Source of the DNA: RUG14515 sp045117995
GTDB lineage: Bacteria; Bacillota_I; Bacilli_A; RFN20; CAG-826
Assembly: GCA_045117995.1 (NCBI GenBank)
Contig: JBGUOH010000003.1
Location: forward strand, 248,001-312,000
Length of the DNA: 64,000 bases
Direction: 5' to 3'
The position numbers and the translations under genes are program-made. Below are positions 52,363 to 60,037 of the stretch, piece by piece. Position 1 is the stretch's first letter. Each line of letters begins with the position of its first letter. The notes under the pieces are model-generated. The model was not told where the DNA came from. It ran no database searches and worked only from the letters and a program-made list of their open reading frames with translations.

Positions 52363-53610
52363 ATGAAGGCGTTAGTGATCTCTCGCGGAAAAACAAATTC
52401 TCTCGAACTAAACCACGAGCAGAATGAATTTAGCATGCTTTTAAAAGAGATTGGTTATTCCGTTGTCTCTTTCTTTTCTCAAGACATTGAAAACATTGAT
52501 AAGAATACATATTTAGGTTCTGGTAAGATCCATGAGATAGCCGCTTTTTATCATCAATACAACGAAGAGAATCCAGAAGAACCAATTGATATTATTGCCT
52601 GCAATTTTGAATTATCTGGTTTACAAAAGAAAGCCATTTCTGCAATTACCAAAGCGGAAATAATCGACAGGACATTTGTTATCCTTAACATTTTTGAAAA
52701 GAACGCTAAAACCAAAGAAGCTAAACTTCAAGTGGAAATCGCCCGTTTAGAATATCTTAAAAACCATCTCGTTGATGAGAAAGCTTCCTATTCCCAAGTC
52801 ACATCAGGAAGCGGGCACAATAAAGGTAAAGGCGAAAAGCAAATTGAACTATCTAAAAGACAAATCGCTAGAGCGGTTTTCCAAAAGAAGAAAGAACTCG
52901 AGGCCATTAAGCTATCACGCAGAAACATGCGCACAAAGAGGATTAATAATCCAAGTCCAAAGATTTGTATTGTAGGATATACAAACGCTGGTAAATCTAC
53001 GTTAATGAATCGCTTAGTAAAACTATCTAAAGATGAGAAAACAGTTCTAGAAAAGAACGCTTTATTCGCTACTTTAGAAACATCTACAAGAAACATTTCT
53101 GTATTTGGTTATCCAACATTCTTCTTAACTGACACCGTTGGTTTTATTTCTCATTTACCCGTTTATCTTGTTGATGCATTCCGTTCTACATTAGAAGAAA
53201 TCAAAGAAGCTGACCTTTTAGTCCAAGTAATTGATTTATCTGATCCATTTAAAGATGAAGAAATTAAAACCACTAAAGGAATTATCAAAGACCTCGAAGC
53301 GGACAATATTCCAATGATTAATATTTATAATAAATACGATTTATTAGGAGGCTTCGCTAACTTCTTACCTAAAGAAGATGAACTTTTAGTGTCTCTTCTT
53401 GATGATAATGATGTTGAAGATGCTTTAAAGTTCATTGTAAGAAACGCTACCAAAAACTGGGAAAGAAGAGAACTTACTCTTCCTTACAGTATTGATTTCG
53501 CCACTTTTAGCAAAGAAAACTACGTTATAAGCCACAAAGAAAAAGAAGACGGCTATTTAGTAGACGTCTATCTTAATCCTGCTTATATGTATAAATACGT
53601 TAGAAATTAG
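52363..53610 (+). CDS. hflX: Ribosome-associated GTPase HflX
   Basis: This 415-residue GTPase has the HflX N-terminal domain, including 'GSGKIHEIAAF', and the glycine-rich linker 'SGSGHNKGKGE'. The G domain carries G1 'GYTNAGKST' near residue 205, G3 'DTVGF' and G4 'NKYD'. It splits or rescues stalled ribosomes under stress. It starts 9 nt after the CNNM gene without a clear ribosome site. Its last 11 nt overlap the convergent guanylate kinase gene. Confidence 0.92.
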   Translation: MKALVISRGKTNSLELNHEQNEFSMLLKEIGYSVVSFFSQDIENIDKNTYLGSGKIHEIAAFYHQYNEENPEEPIDIIACNFELSGLQKKAISAITKAEIIDRTFVILNIFEKNAKTKEAKLQVEIARLEYLKNHLVDEKASYSQVTSGSGHNKGKGEKQIELSKRQIARAVFQKKKELEAIKLSRRNMRTKRINNPSPKICIVGYTNAGKSTLMNRLVKLSKDEKTVLEKNALFATLETSTRNISVFGYPTFFLTDTVGFISHLPVYLVDAFRSTLEEIKEADLLVQVIDLSDPFKDEEIKTTKGIIKDLEADNIPMINIYNKYDLLGGFANFLPKEDELLVSLLDDNDVEDALKFIVRNATKNWERRELTLPYSIDFATFSKENYVISHKEKEDGYLVDVYLNPAYMYKYVRN

Positions 53611-54142
53611 CTTTTAGATAATCCATATAAAGTTTATAGATTTCATCCGCAACTTCTTCAATGGATTTACTTTCTGAATCAATTGAAAAATTAACGTGAG
53701 GGATTTGATTATCCGCGAACACTCTGCGGTCATTTTCTAATCTTCTTCTCGCGTCTTCTTCTTTATCGCCTCTTTCGAGCATTCTCTTATAGCGAATCTC
53801 TTCACAGGTTGATAAATAAAAAGTCACGATTCTCTTATCATTGAGACGAGAATATGACTTCAATCCTTCTAAATCAATAACGACGACTCGATCATTTGCA
53901 ATTTGATCTTTTGTAGAGCCGTAATAATTACCGTTATAAAGTGTATATTCAACGAATTTATCTTCCGCGATTAATTGATTAAATCTTTCTTTTGTAACGA
54001 AAAAATAATCTCTGCCGTTTTGTTCATTGACGCGCATTGAACGAGTGGTGGTGGTTATGGCTTTTCTAATGCCATACTTCGCCATCAGCATTTTTGCCGC
54101 TTCTGTTTTTCCCGATGCACTTGCGCCACTTAAAACAATCAT
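53600..54142 (-). CDS. gmk: Guanylate-kinase-like P-loop kinase
   Basis: This 180-residue protein has Walker A 'GASASGKTEAA' at about residue 6. 'TTTTRSMRVNEQNGRDYFFVTKERF' features (key TTR, NGxDYxF) and 'VEYTLYNGNYYGST' are typical GMP-binding parts of Gmk. The loop reads GASASGK where housekeeping Gmk has GPSGxGK, and the C-terminal lid is 'RRLENDRR'. It could be the only Gmk or a paralogue. ATG 54142 is chosen because the upstream TTG at 54160 is unlikely. Confidence 0.78.
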   Translation of the reverse strand: MIVLSGASASGKTEAAKMLMAKYGIRKAITTTTRSMRVNEQNGRDYFFVTKERFNQLIAEDKFVEYTLYNGNYYGSTKDQIANDRVVVIDLEGLKSYSRLNDKRIVTFYLSTCEEIRYKRMLERGDKEEDARRRLENDRRVFADNQIPHVNFSIDSESKSIEEVADEIYKLYMDYLKANF

Positions 54143-54268
54143 AAATTTTATATGCAACAATTGTATATCTTTTTATTATGAAAAAAAACGAAAAAAAGTT
54201 AATTCTTTGAATTAAAGGGAATACTCATAAAAATTTTTACAAAAATTTAGGAAAAATTTCGATTTTCA

Positions 54269-54290
54269 CTCCTACTTATTAAATAGGAGG
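54269..54290 (+). promoter_or_regulatory. Hairpin occluding the ribosome site of the Tad-like operon
   Basis: CTCCTA (54269-54274) is the perfect complement of TAGGAG (54284-54289), part of the AGGAGG ribosome site of the first gene. The loop is 9 nt. Folding would hide the site, which suggests regulated translation of the operon's lead gene. Confidence 0.55.
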
Positions 54291-54298
54291 CTGTTTTT

Positions 54299-54622
54299 AT
54301 GAGTCTAGCGGAAAAGAGCTTCAAAGAGCTCAATGACTTGGTTGAAAAAGTCGCTGATAAATACTTTGAAGCAAAACAGATGACTTTATTAAAAATGCGT
54401 GGTGAGTTATTAGCTGAGGTTGACGCTCCCTATGACATATATCTATATAAAGTCGAGCGCGCATACGCAACGCTAGATCCAAGAGAAAAGAATTTGATTA
54501 ATAATGAATTCTTTTTCCAAAACTATCGTGATTGGTGGATAGGCCTCTATTCCAAGGCAAGCTTTTATCGATTTAAAAAGCAAGCCATGCATAAATTCCT
54601 GGAGGCTTTTCGTCATGCGTAA
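54299..54622 (+). CDS. Small helical protein, first gene of Tad-like operon
   Basis: This 107-residue soluble protein is predicted all-helical, with no signal peptide. The 'YATLDPREKNLINNEFF' region recalls sigma-like or phage ArpU-type small regulators, but only weakly. AGGAGG lies 8 nt upstream and can fold into a hairpin. It overlaps the following lipoprotein by 8 nt. It may regulate or assemble the secretion machine. No function is assigned. Confidence 0.6.
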   Translation: MSLAEKSFKELNDLVEKVADKYFEAKQMTLLKMRGELLAEVDAPYDIYLYKVERAYATLDPREKNLINNEFFFQNYRDWWIGLYSKASFYRFKKQAMHKFLEAFRHA

Positions 54623-55670
54623 ATTATTACCTTTTCTACTTATTACCTTTCTAACTTCTTGCTCGTCCTCCCCAAAAAGCAAGAATGCTTTAAACGCTTC
54701 TAGCCAAGCCCCATCCCCTGCGACATCCCCATATCCAAATTCACTATCTAAAGGTGGGGCTGATTATTTCGCTTCCGATATTTACGGTCCTTTTAGTGTC
54801 GGAGATCCTGACTTTGATGCGAAGTTCACTTATCGCGCAGATATTGATAATCAAAAGATAATGGAACGTCTCCTACTGTGCGATATTTCAGGCGATCCAT
54901 ATGTGTCCACCAATCACGCTCCTTTTAACTATACAAATCGTGCCTTAATCGAGACGACTTTTACAATACCAATTCATCGTTATTTAACAGATAAAGGACT
55001 TACCCTCAAATTTCAAATTTTGAATTCATCTTCAATGCAAGTATTAAAGAGCTACAGCGTGAGCATTTATCCATGCGTTCAAGCGGGTTGGACATATGAA
55101 GAATATATGAGAGGATTATACATCACTCGTAACATAGGCTTTTTTGGAAATGGAAAGAGCTTACAAGGCATTACTGAAGCCTATTATTTCCATCATATCG
55201 GAGAGTATATCGATAACGATTACTACTATCGTTTAGATTTAAACAATAACTATATGAATTATGACTCGCTTTTTGAACTAACTTATGACGCAATTAATTT
55301 GAAATTTGAAGATTCAAAGAATGCCTTTCCTAGTTTAAAACACGATTCTAAAAAGAACGTTGTTATACCTTTAAAAGCCACTGTTGATGATGAAGCAACA
55401 GCTAGGTTTTCTATTAAAAACGCGCTATATGTCAACAAGTTAACGCTTGAAATGGCGGATTCTTATCAAGAAGGCTATATAAAAACCCATGATTTATATT
55501 TTCCAATAAACAAACGTGATCAATTAAACGAAAAGATGATGTATATGGAGTTTGTTAATTATGGAAAAAGCAAAGTTAATATGACTTTCCCTATGCAATA
55601 TCTATGCGGACAGCCTTACATTGGTCCAAGCGCTAATTCACATTATTTTGTCGTTGGAGGCGTTAAATAA
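54615..55670 (+). CDS. Lipoprotein of the Tad-like operon
   Basis: This 351-residue protein has a lipobox 'LTSC' near residue 16, a Ser/Pro/Ala linker to about residue 50, and a beta-rich domain rich in Tyr and Asn. GGAGG at 54601-54605 lies within the preceding gene, and it overlaps the next gene by 1 nt. No family is recognised. As the only lipoprotein in the operon, it may replace the outer components of Gram-negative Tad systems. Confidence 0.62.
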   Translation: MRKLLPFLLITFLTSCSSSPKSKNALNASSQAPSPATSPYPNSLSKGGADYFASDIYGPFSVGDPDFDAKFTYRADIDNQKIMERLLLCDISGDPYVSTNHAPFNYTNRALIETTFTIPIHRYLTDKGLTLKFQILNSSSMQVLKSYSVSIYPCVQAGWTYEEYMRGLYITRNIGFFGNGKSLQGITEAYYFHHIGEYIDNDYYYRLDLNNNYMNYDSLFELTYDAINLKFEDSKNAFPSLKHDSKKNVVIPLKATVDDEATARFSIKNALYVNKLTLEMADSYQEGYIKTHDLYFPINKRDQLNEKMMYMEFVNYGKSKVNMTFPMQYLCGQPYIGPSANSHYFVVGGVK

Positions 55671-56056
55671 TGGTGGTGATTTTTATCGCTTTATTCATTA
55701 CTGTATTTTGCTTCAATTTTTTCATGATTTCTTATCAGATGAACGGCATAAACCGCTTGTTTTGTAGTGTTCCAATTGCCTTAATTGAAAGCTCAGTTAA
55801 TAAGCTTGATTTAAGCGAAGATAATGTTCCGTATTTTGATAAGGAAACACTAGAAAATAAATTAACCTCTTATTTTGCAAACTCAATGAAGAATTATGTC
55901 GATGATTTCGCCTTGGATTTCTATTACTACAATCCTAGTGACCATTCGTTCTGTACCTCTGATATTTGTCATGCCTTTGAAGCGACATTAAAGACAGATT
56001 TGATTCTGAATTATCACTATGAAAAAACGCTTTATTACGAGATTAGGAGCAACTGA
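55670..56056 (+). CDS. Putative TadE-like minor pilin
   Basis: This 128-residue protein begins with a hydrophobic helix (residues 1-22) with a very short N-terminus. A soluble domain with two Cys near residues 98 and 103 follows. Size, topology and place next to the ATPase gene fit TadE/TadF-type minor pilins. The sequence match itself is weak. It overlaps both neighbours by 1 nt. Confidence 0.5.
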   Translation: MVVIFIALFITVFCFNFFMISYQMNGINRLFCSVPIALIESSVNKLDLSEDNVPYFDKETLENKLTSYFANSMKNYVDDFALDFYYYNPSDHSFCTSDICHAFEATLKTDLILNYHYEKTLYYEIRSN

Positions 56057-57114
56057 TGGATGTTAAGAAATTAATTGAATATCTAGAGTCTTCTTTCCTT
56101 AGAGATCTCCTTAGTCTTGAAAGCGTGACAGACATTTCCTATAACGGTGAGTCTATCTATTACATTGATAATCGCTTTGGAAGATTAAAAAGAGATGTGG
56201 AGGTGGAACCACAACTAGTAAAAGACTTTATTAGACAAATTGCTAACCTCTCTGAAAAGCAGTTCTCTTATCAAAGCCCTGAATTAGATGTTTCCTTTGG
56301 AAAGTATCGTTTAAGCGCTCTCCATCAAAGCATATGTCGTAAAGGCAATGTAGAGTGTGTTTGCTTTTCTATACGTATTGCCTCAAGCAAATTACGCATC
56401 GAAGAAAACGAACGATTCTTTCCTAAGGAAGTTATCGACTTATTAGATGTTTTAATCGACTCTAATGTCTCAATTGTTATTGGGGGATTAACGGGTTCTG
56501 GGAAAACAGAATTACAAAAGTATCTTCTCAGTCAAATGAGAGAAAATACTAGAACAATCGTTATAGATAATATTCTTGAATTAGATCAATTAAAAATTGA
56601 TAAGAACCTTGACCTAAATATTTGGCAAGTCGATGATAACCGTTCTAAAGCATCTATCCAAAACTTAGTTAGGACAGCGTTACGAAGCAATCCTGACTGG
56701 TTAATTGTGGCCGAGTCTCGTGGCAAAGAAATGCTCGAAGTATTGAACTCATCATTAACTGGCCATCCTATCATCACAACACTGCACGCTCTTGATATCG
56801 AAAGCATACCATATCGCATGGTGAGAATGGTGATGATGAATGAACAAAAAATGGATTTTAACGATGTTTATCAAGATATAGCGTACCATCTACGTTTCTA
56901 TATCTATATGAAAAGAAAGTACCTCAATAATGGTGCAGTATTAAGATACATTTCATCCATCGCTTACCTTAACGGTAAGGATATGGAAGAAATATACGGT
57001 AGTGACGGGGAAAATAAAAAGTATAAATCATTGTCTAGCAAAGCCCTAACCTTACTCAACTTATCAACCGCTAGTGATTTATTCAAAAAGACATATCTAG
57101 GAGGTATAAAATGA
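56056..57114 (+). CDS. tadA: Tad/CpaF-type secretion ATPase
   Basis: This 352-residue ATPase has an N-terminal domain of about 120 residues and then Walker A 'GGLTGSGKTE' near residue 147. The Asp/Glu box, the Walker B-like 'PDWLIVAESRGKE' and the His box 'GHPIITTLHALD' follow. These are typical of CpaF/TadA rather than PilB. It is about 100 residues shorter at the N-terminus than typical CpaF. It would power pilus assembly with TadB and TadC. The start overlaps the previous stop (TGATG) and AGGAG lies upstream. Confidence 0.86.
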   Translation: MDVKKLIEYLESSFLRDLLSLESVTDISYNGESIYYIDNRFGRLKRDVEVEPQLVKDFIRQIANLSEKQFSYQSPELDVSFGKYRLSALHQSICRKGNVECVCFSIRIASSKLRIEENERFFPKEVIDLLDVLIDSNVSIVIGGLTGSGKTELQKYLLSQMRENTRTIVIDNILELDQLKIDKNLDLNIWQVDDNRSKASIQNLVRTALRSNPDWLIVAESRGKEMLEVLNSSLTGHPIITTLHALDIESIPYRMVRMVMMNEQKMDFNDVYQDIAYHLRFYIYMKRKYLNNGAVLRYISSIAYLNGKDMEEIYGSDGENKKYKSLSSKALTLLNLSTASDLFKKTYLGGIK

Positions 57115-57818
57115 ACTTTTTATTGCTCGGCACCTTTGTCTCTTTAGCCTTTGGTGGCCTGATTTATATGGCGAGTGAAAACATTTTCGTGTCTATCATA
57201 ATCTTCTTGTTTTCAATGGTGTTTTTTGTTTTACTCGTCAGGAGGCAAATTGACAAATACCGAGAGAAAACCCGTCGCTACCATCAGTGCTATCAATTCA
57301 TTAACACGTACTTAGTTTCATTAAGCATTAAAGGATCAATGTCAGCCGCTAGAGAAAGTAGCTATAACACCGCCGATGCGAACACAAAGGAAATACTCGA
57401 TTCAATTAAGGACTTTGATGAAAACGAAAAGCTATCTTACTTATGTAAGTATTTCAAATTCGATTTATATCGTTTGTTTTTAGACACTGTGTCCTTATGG
57501 AATGAACAAGGTGGAGATATCTTATCGATGAGCCAACACCTTGTTAACCAAGTGCGTCTCAAAGAAGAATACATTTTATTTTGTGAATCGACACATCGTA
57601 CTAGATTAGTGGAGTTTATTGTTCTTTGGAGTCTCACTCTATTAATTCTTATATCCTTAAGATTTGCTCTATCTCAGTTTTTCACACATATTGTTAGGAC
57701 AATTTTCTATCAAGTTTCAGTGGTGGTTATATTCCTGTTTTTAATATTGTCCATTTACGTGATGGTTAAGCGCATCACAAATATCACGTTGGAGGGATGG
57801 AAAGATGATGAAAAATAA
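57111..57818 (+). CDS. tadB: TadB-like inner-membrane platform protein
   Basis: This 235-residue protein has two N-terminal helices, a cytoplasmic four-helix GspF-like domain (about 60-165) and two C-terminal helices. 'LYRLFLDTVSLWNEQGGDI' is the typical GspF/TadB segment. It overlaps the ATPase stop as ATGA and has AGGAGG at 57098-57104. It forms the platform with the next protein. Confidence 0.75.
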   Translation: MNFLLLGTFVSLAFGGLIYMASENIFVSIIIFLFSMVFFVLLVRRQIDKYREKTRRYHQCYQFINTYLVSLSIKGSMSAARESSYNTADANTKEILDSIKDFDENEKLSYLCKYFKFDLYRLFLDTVSLWNEQGGDILSMSQHLVNQVRLKEEYILFCESTHRTRLVEFIVLWSLTLLILISLRFALSQFFTHIVRTIFYQVSVVVIFLFLILSIYVMVKRITNITLEGWKDDEK

Positions 57819-58479
57819 TCTTAAAGAGACAATAGAATTTGTCGGTCTTTCTTATACCAAGGAAATGCTAAAAGTAGTGCTTTTAAACATCCTTATTCTC
57901 GGTTGTTCTTTCCTTATATATTTATTATTAAATAATCTTATCTTCGCTATCTTTGTTTTGATTTCGCTTATTACCGCTGATTATTTCTTATTAAGTAGAT
58001 ATAACGACAAAAAGAAAGTATTGCTCAAGAATCGTGAAAACGAACTGATTGCTATCATTTCTTATTTTGAAGTTTATGTCCAAAACAAAAATAACGTTTA
58101 TCAATCTTTTAATATGCTCATTCCTTATTGCTCTCCTTGGATGAAAGATAAGATTGAAGTTCTTTTGAAAGAAATTGATGAAGACAAATCAGTTCAACCA
58201 TTTGTTAACTTCGCTAATAACTTTCAACAATTGTCCACACATAGCCTAATGTTATCCATCTATCAAATGGTGGATCAGGGAGAAAACACTCATCAATTAA
58301 AACAGTTTGATGTCATTTTTACTGAACTAGCTAGAAACAGAAACCGTGAAATGATGGAGCAGAAATCAAACTCACTTGCTAACATGTCGACGTTTCCTTT
58401 AGTGGGTGCGGGTTTAATAACCATTACTTTAACGATGTCGATACTTTCCATATTGGGGGACTTAATCAATGTCGTATAA
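57805..58479 (+). CDS. tadC: TadC-like inner-membrane platform protein
   Basis: This 224-residue protein has the same two-helix, cytoplasmic-domain, helix layout as TadB and is probably its partner. The 'IYQMVDQGENTHQLKQFD' segment corresponds to the GspF motif. It overlaps tadB by 14 nt and the next gene by 11 nt. An ATG at 57808 is an equally possible start. Confidence 0.72.
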   Translation: MMKNNLKETIEFVGLSYTKEMLKVVLLNILILGCSFLIYLLLNNLIFAIFVLISLITADYFLLSRYNDKKKVLLKNRENELIAIISYFEVYVQNKNNVYQSFNMLIPYCSPWMKDKIEVLLKEIDEDKSVQPFVNFANNFQQLSTHSLMLSIYQMVDQGENTHQLKQFDVIFTELARNRNREMMEQKSNSLANMSTFPLVGAGLITITLTMSILSILGDLINVV

Positions 58480-58810
58480 AGTTGGCCTCATCTTATCGAT
58501 GGTTTTTGTCTCTTTGTGTTTTCTTTTTGGTGCAGATCTTATCTCTATACAAAGTATCTATTCGACTTTGGACGCTAAAGCGACAGCTATTTCATATCTA
58601 GTTTCGCAAACGGGAGCAGTGGATTTAGCCTTCAAAAGAAAAATTATCCAAGAATATGATGTGGCGTTTGTTTGTCCAACTATCCCATCAACATATTTTG
58701 GTGAAGAAATAACCTTTAGTCTTTTTACGACCTATCAACCTCTTGTTATTAATAGCAAGAAAATGAAGATATCCGTCACTAGGATAGCGGTCGTGGGATT
58801 CTACGGGTAG
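58469..58810 (+). CDS. Putative TadE/TadG-like minor pilin
   Basis: This 113-residue protein has an N-terminal hydrophobic helix (about 5-25) and a small beta-rich domain. It resembles the protein at 55670 in layout but not in clear sequence. It overlaps tadC by 11 nt. Its position before the pilin-like peptide supports a minor pilin or pilot role. Confidence 0.5.
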   Translation: MSYKVGLILSMVFVSLCFLFGADLISIQSIYSTLDAKATAISYLVSQTGAVDLAFKRKIIQEYDVAFVCPTIPSTYFGEEITFSLFTTYQPLVINSKKMKISVTRIAVVGFYG

Positions 58811-58823
58811 AAAGGAGGTTACT

Positions 58824-58991
58824 ATGTCTGAAATCAAAGGACAATTACTTGGTATTATCCTAGTTATTATCGTCTTTGGTGTTGTTGCTGCGGGCATTTC
58901 CACGGTTTTCCAAAACCTGACAAATTCAGTTTCCAGCGAAGTTGCTAAAGCAGTATCAACAACTCCAAAAGCAGAAATGCTTACTTTTTAA
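58824..58991 (+). CDS. 55-residue pilin-like peptide (Flp-type candidate)
   Basis: AGAAAGGAGG lies 7 nt before the ATG, the strongest ribosome site of the operon, as expected for a major subunit. The 55 residues have a short polar N-terminus (MSEIKGQ), a 20-residue hydrophobic helix rich in Ile, Val and Gly, and an amphipathic Ser/Val tail. That is the size and form of Flp pilins. A processing site could be at Gly6, but the Glu normally at +5 is missing. No prepilin peptidase is in the window. Confidence 0.65.
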   Translation: MSEIKGQLLGIILVIIVFGVVAAGISTVFQNLTNSVSSEVAKAVSTTPKAEMLTF

Positions 58992-58996
58992 AAAAT

Positions 58997-59022
58997 AACG
59001 GCTCATAAAAAGGCCGTTTTTT
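58997..59022 (+). terminator. Terminator of Tad-like operon
   Basis: AACGGC / GCCGTT with a 10-nt loop is followed by TTTT. It closes the eight-gene unit. Confidence 0.83.
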
Positions 59023-59063
59023 ATATTGAAGGGTGGGGGAAGTTATTGTATTATAGTGGGGAC

Positions 59064-59285
59064 ATGGAAGCATTAGAAATTGTAAAAGAAGCAATCAAAG
59101 ACCGTATTAATATCGGTGCGATTAATTACGATGACAAACTTGACGACCTTGGTCTCGATTCTTTAGATTTAGTCGAAACTATGCTAAAGATCGAAGAGGC
59201 TTTAAATGTCGAATTTGCCACTGATGAAATTGTCGAACTTAAAACAATTCGCGACGTCGTTAATTTAATCGAATCAAAAAAATAA
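59064..59285 (+). CDS. acpP: Acyl carrier protein
   Basis: This 73-residue acidic protein has 'LGLDSLDLVE' near residue 30, with the Ser that carries phosphopantetheine. It shuttles fatty-acid chains. TATAGT (59052-59057) ends 6 nt before ATG 59064 and there is no ribosome site, so the mRNA is probably leaderless. A TTG at 59046 is rejected. It stands alone, away from fab genes. Confidence 0.9.
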   Translation: MEALEIVKEAIKDRINIGAINYDDKLDDLGLDSLDLVETMLKIEEALNVEFATDEIVELKTIRDVVNLIESKK

Positions 59286-59346
59286 ATAATTGTCTTGTCA
59301 TTGCTGTTCGCACATGATAATATTTTATTCGCGCTTATAAAGCGTT

Positions 59347-59422
59347 GCCTACCTAGCTCAGTCGGTAGAGCTATCGGCTGTTAACCGATCGGTCGTGGGT
59401 TCGAGTCCCTCGGTAGGCGCCA
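59347..59422 (+). tRNA. tRNA-Asn (GTT)
   Basis: The acceptor GCCTACC / GGTAGGC and loop CTGTTAA give GTT. TTGTCA-17-TAATAT (59295-59323) is a good promoter. CCA is encoded. Confidence 0.94.
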
Positions 59423-59425
59423 TTT

Positions 59426-59502
59426 GGCGAATTGGAGAAGCGGCTTAACTCACATGCCTTTCACGCATGCATTCACGGGTTCGAATCCCGTATTCGTCAC
59501 CA
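59426..59502 (+). tRNA. tRNA-Glu (TTC)
   Basis: The acceptor GGCGAAT / ATTCGTC and loop CTTTCAC give TTC. It lies 3 nt after tRNA-Asn and shares its transcript. CCA is encoded. The accessory island starts just after it. Confidence 0.92.
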
Positions 59503-59514
59503 ACTTAGAAACAT

Positions 59515-59545
59515 AGGATTGATACAAACGTGTCAGTCCTTTTTC
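59515..59545 (+). terminator. Terminator after tRNA-Asn/tRNA-Glu
   Basis: AGGATTGATAC pairs fully with GTGTCAGTCCT (two G-T pairs) around AAAC and is followed by TTTTTC. Confidence 0.9.
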
Positions 59546-59636
59546 TTTAGATATAATCTAACTTTTTTGTAATATGTCCATTGTACGGTTTAGCCAAAAA
59601 GGTCATTTTTTGATAAAAATCAAGAAAACCATATAG

Positions 59637-59675
59637 AACGTTCCACCGAAATTAGACAACGTTCCACCGAAATTA
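59637..59675 (+). repeat. Two direct copies of an 18-bp repeat, 21-bp period
   Basis: AACGTTCCACCGAAATTA occurs at 59637-59654 and 59658-59675. It sits in a non-coding stretch (59546-59754) between the tRNA terminator and the first island gene. It looks like a remnant of a multi-repeat transposon end. Nothing else is recognised in that stretch except a TATAAT at 59709-59714. Confidence 0.85.
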
Positions 59676-59754
59676 CTATACTTTATGGAAAAGATATCTA
59701 TCTTCGTTTATAATCATTAGTGATTATTGGCTGATATAGGTAGGTACAATTAAA

Positions 59755-60036
59755 ATGTCCGAGAAACAACAAAGGATTAAAATTTCTCAAGATAGAACAA
59801 AAATATGCAAATACTGTATTGGTGATTTAGTTGTGGTTACCTTTAATAAATATGGAAAGCACACATTCATAGGAGAGGTGGAAGAAGTAGCAAAAAACAT
59901 GCACGCCTTAGATGGTGTTTGGATTTCTGTATTGCCAGTCAAAGAATTCGATAGTGATGAGACCGCAAAGAGAATGATAAAGGAACAAGTCAGATGCATG
60001 GTCCCATTAAAAGACATTAGAGATTTGCCTAATTAA
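59755..60036 (+). CDS. Small hypothetical protein of the accessory island
   Basis: This 93-residue protein has a Lys-rich start and an SH3-like beta region ('GDLVVVTFNKYGKHTFIGEVEEV', key GDLVVV). Its C-terminal half is charged. No family is recognised. Only a weak TAGG site precedes the ATG, and TATAAT at 59709-59714 is a likely promoter. It ends 1 nt before the next gene. Confidence 0.55.
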   Translation: MSEKQQRIKISQDRTKICKYCIGDLVVVTFNKYGKHTFIGEVEEVAKNMHALDGVWISVLPVKEFDSDETAKRMIKEQVRCMVPLKDIRDLPN

Positions 60037-60037
60037 T

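Noticed and set aside
59637..59675. CRISPR array
   Set aside because: There are only two repeats with a 3-nt gap and no cas genes.
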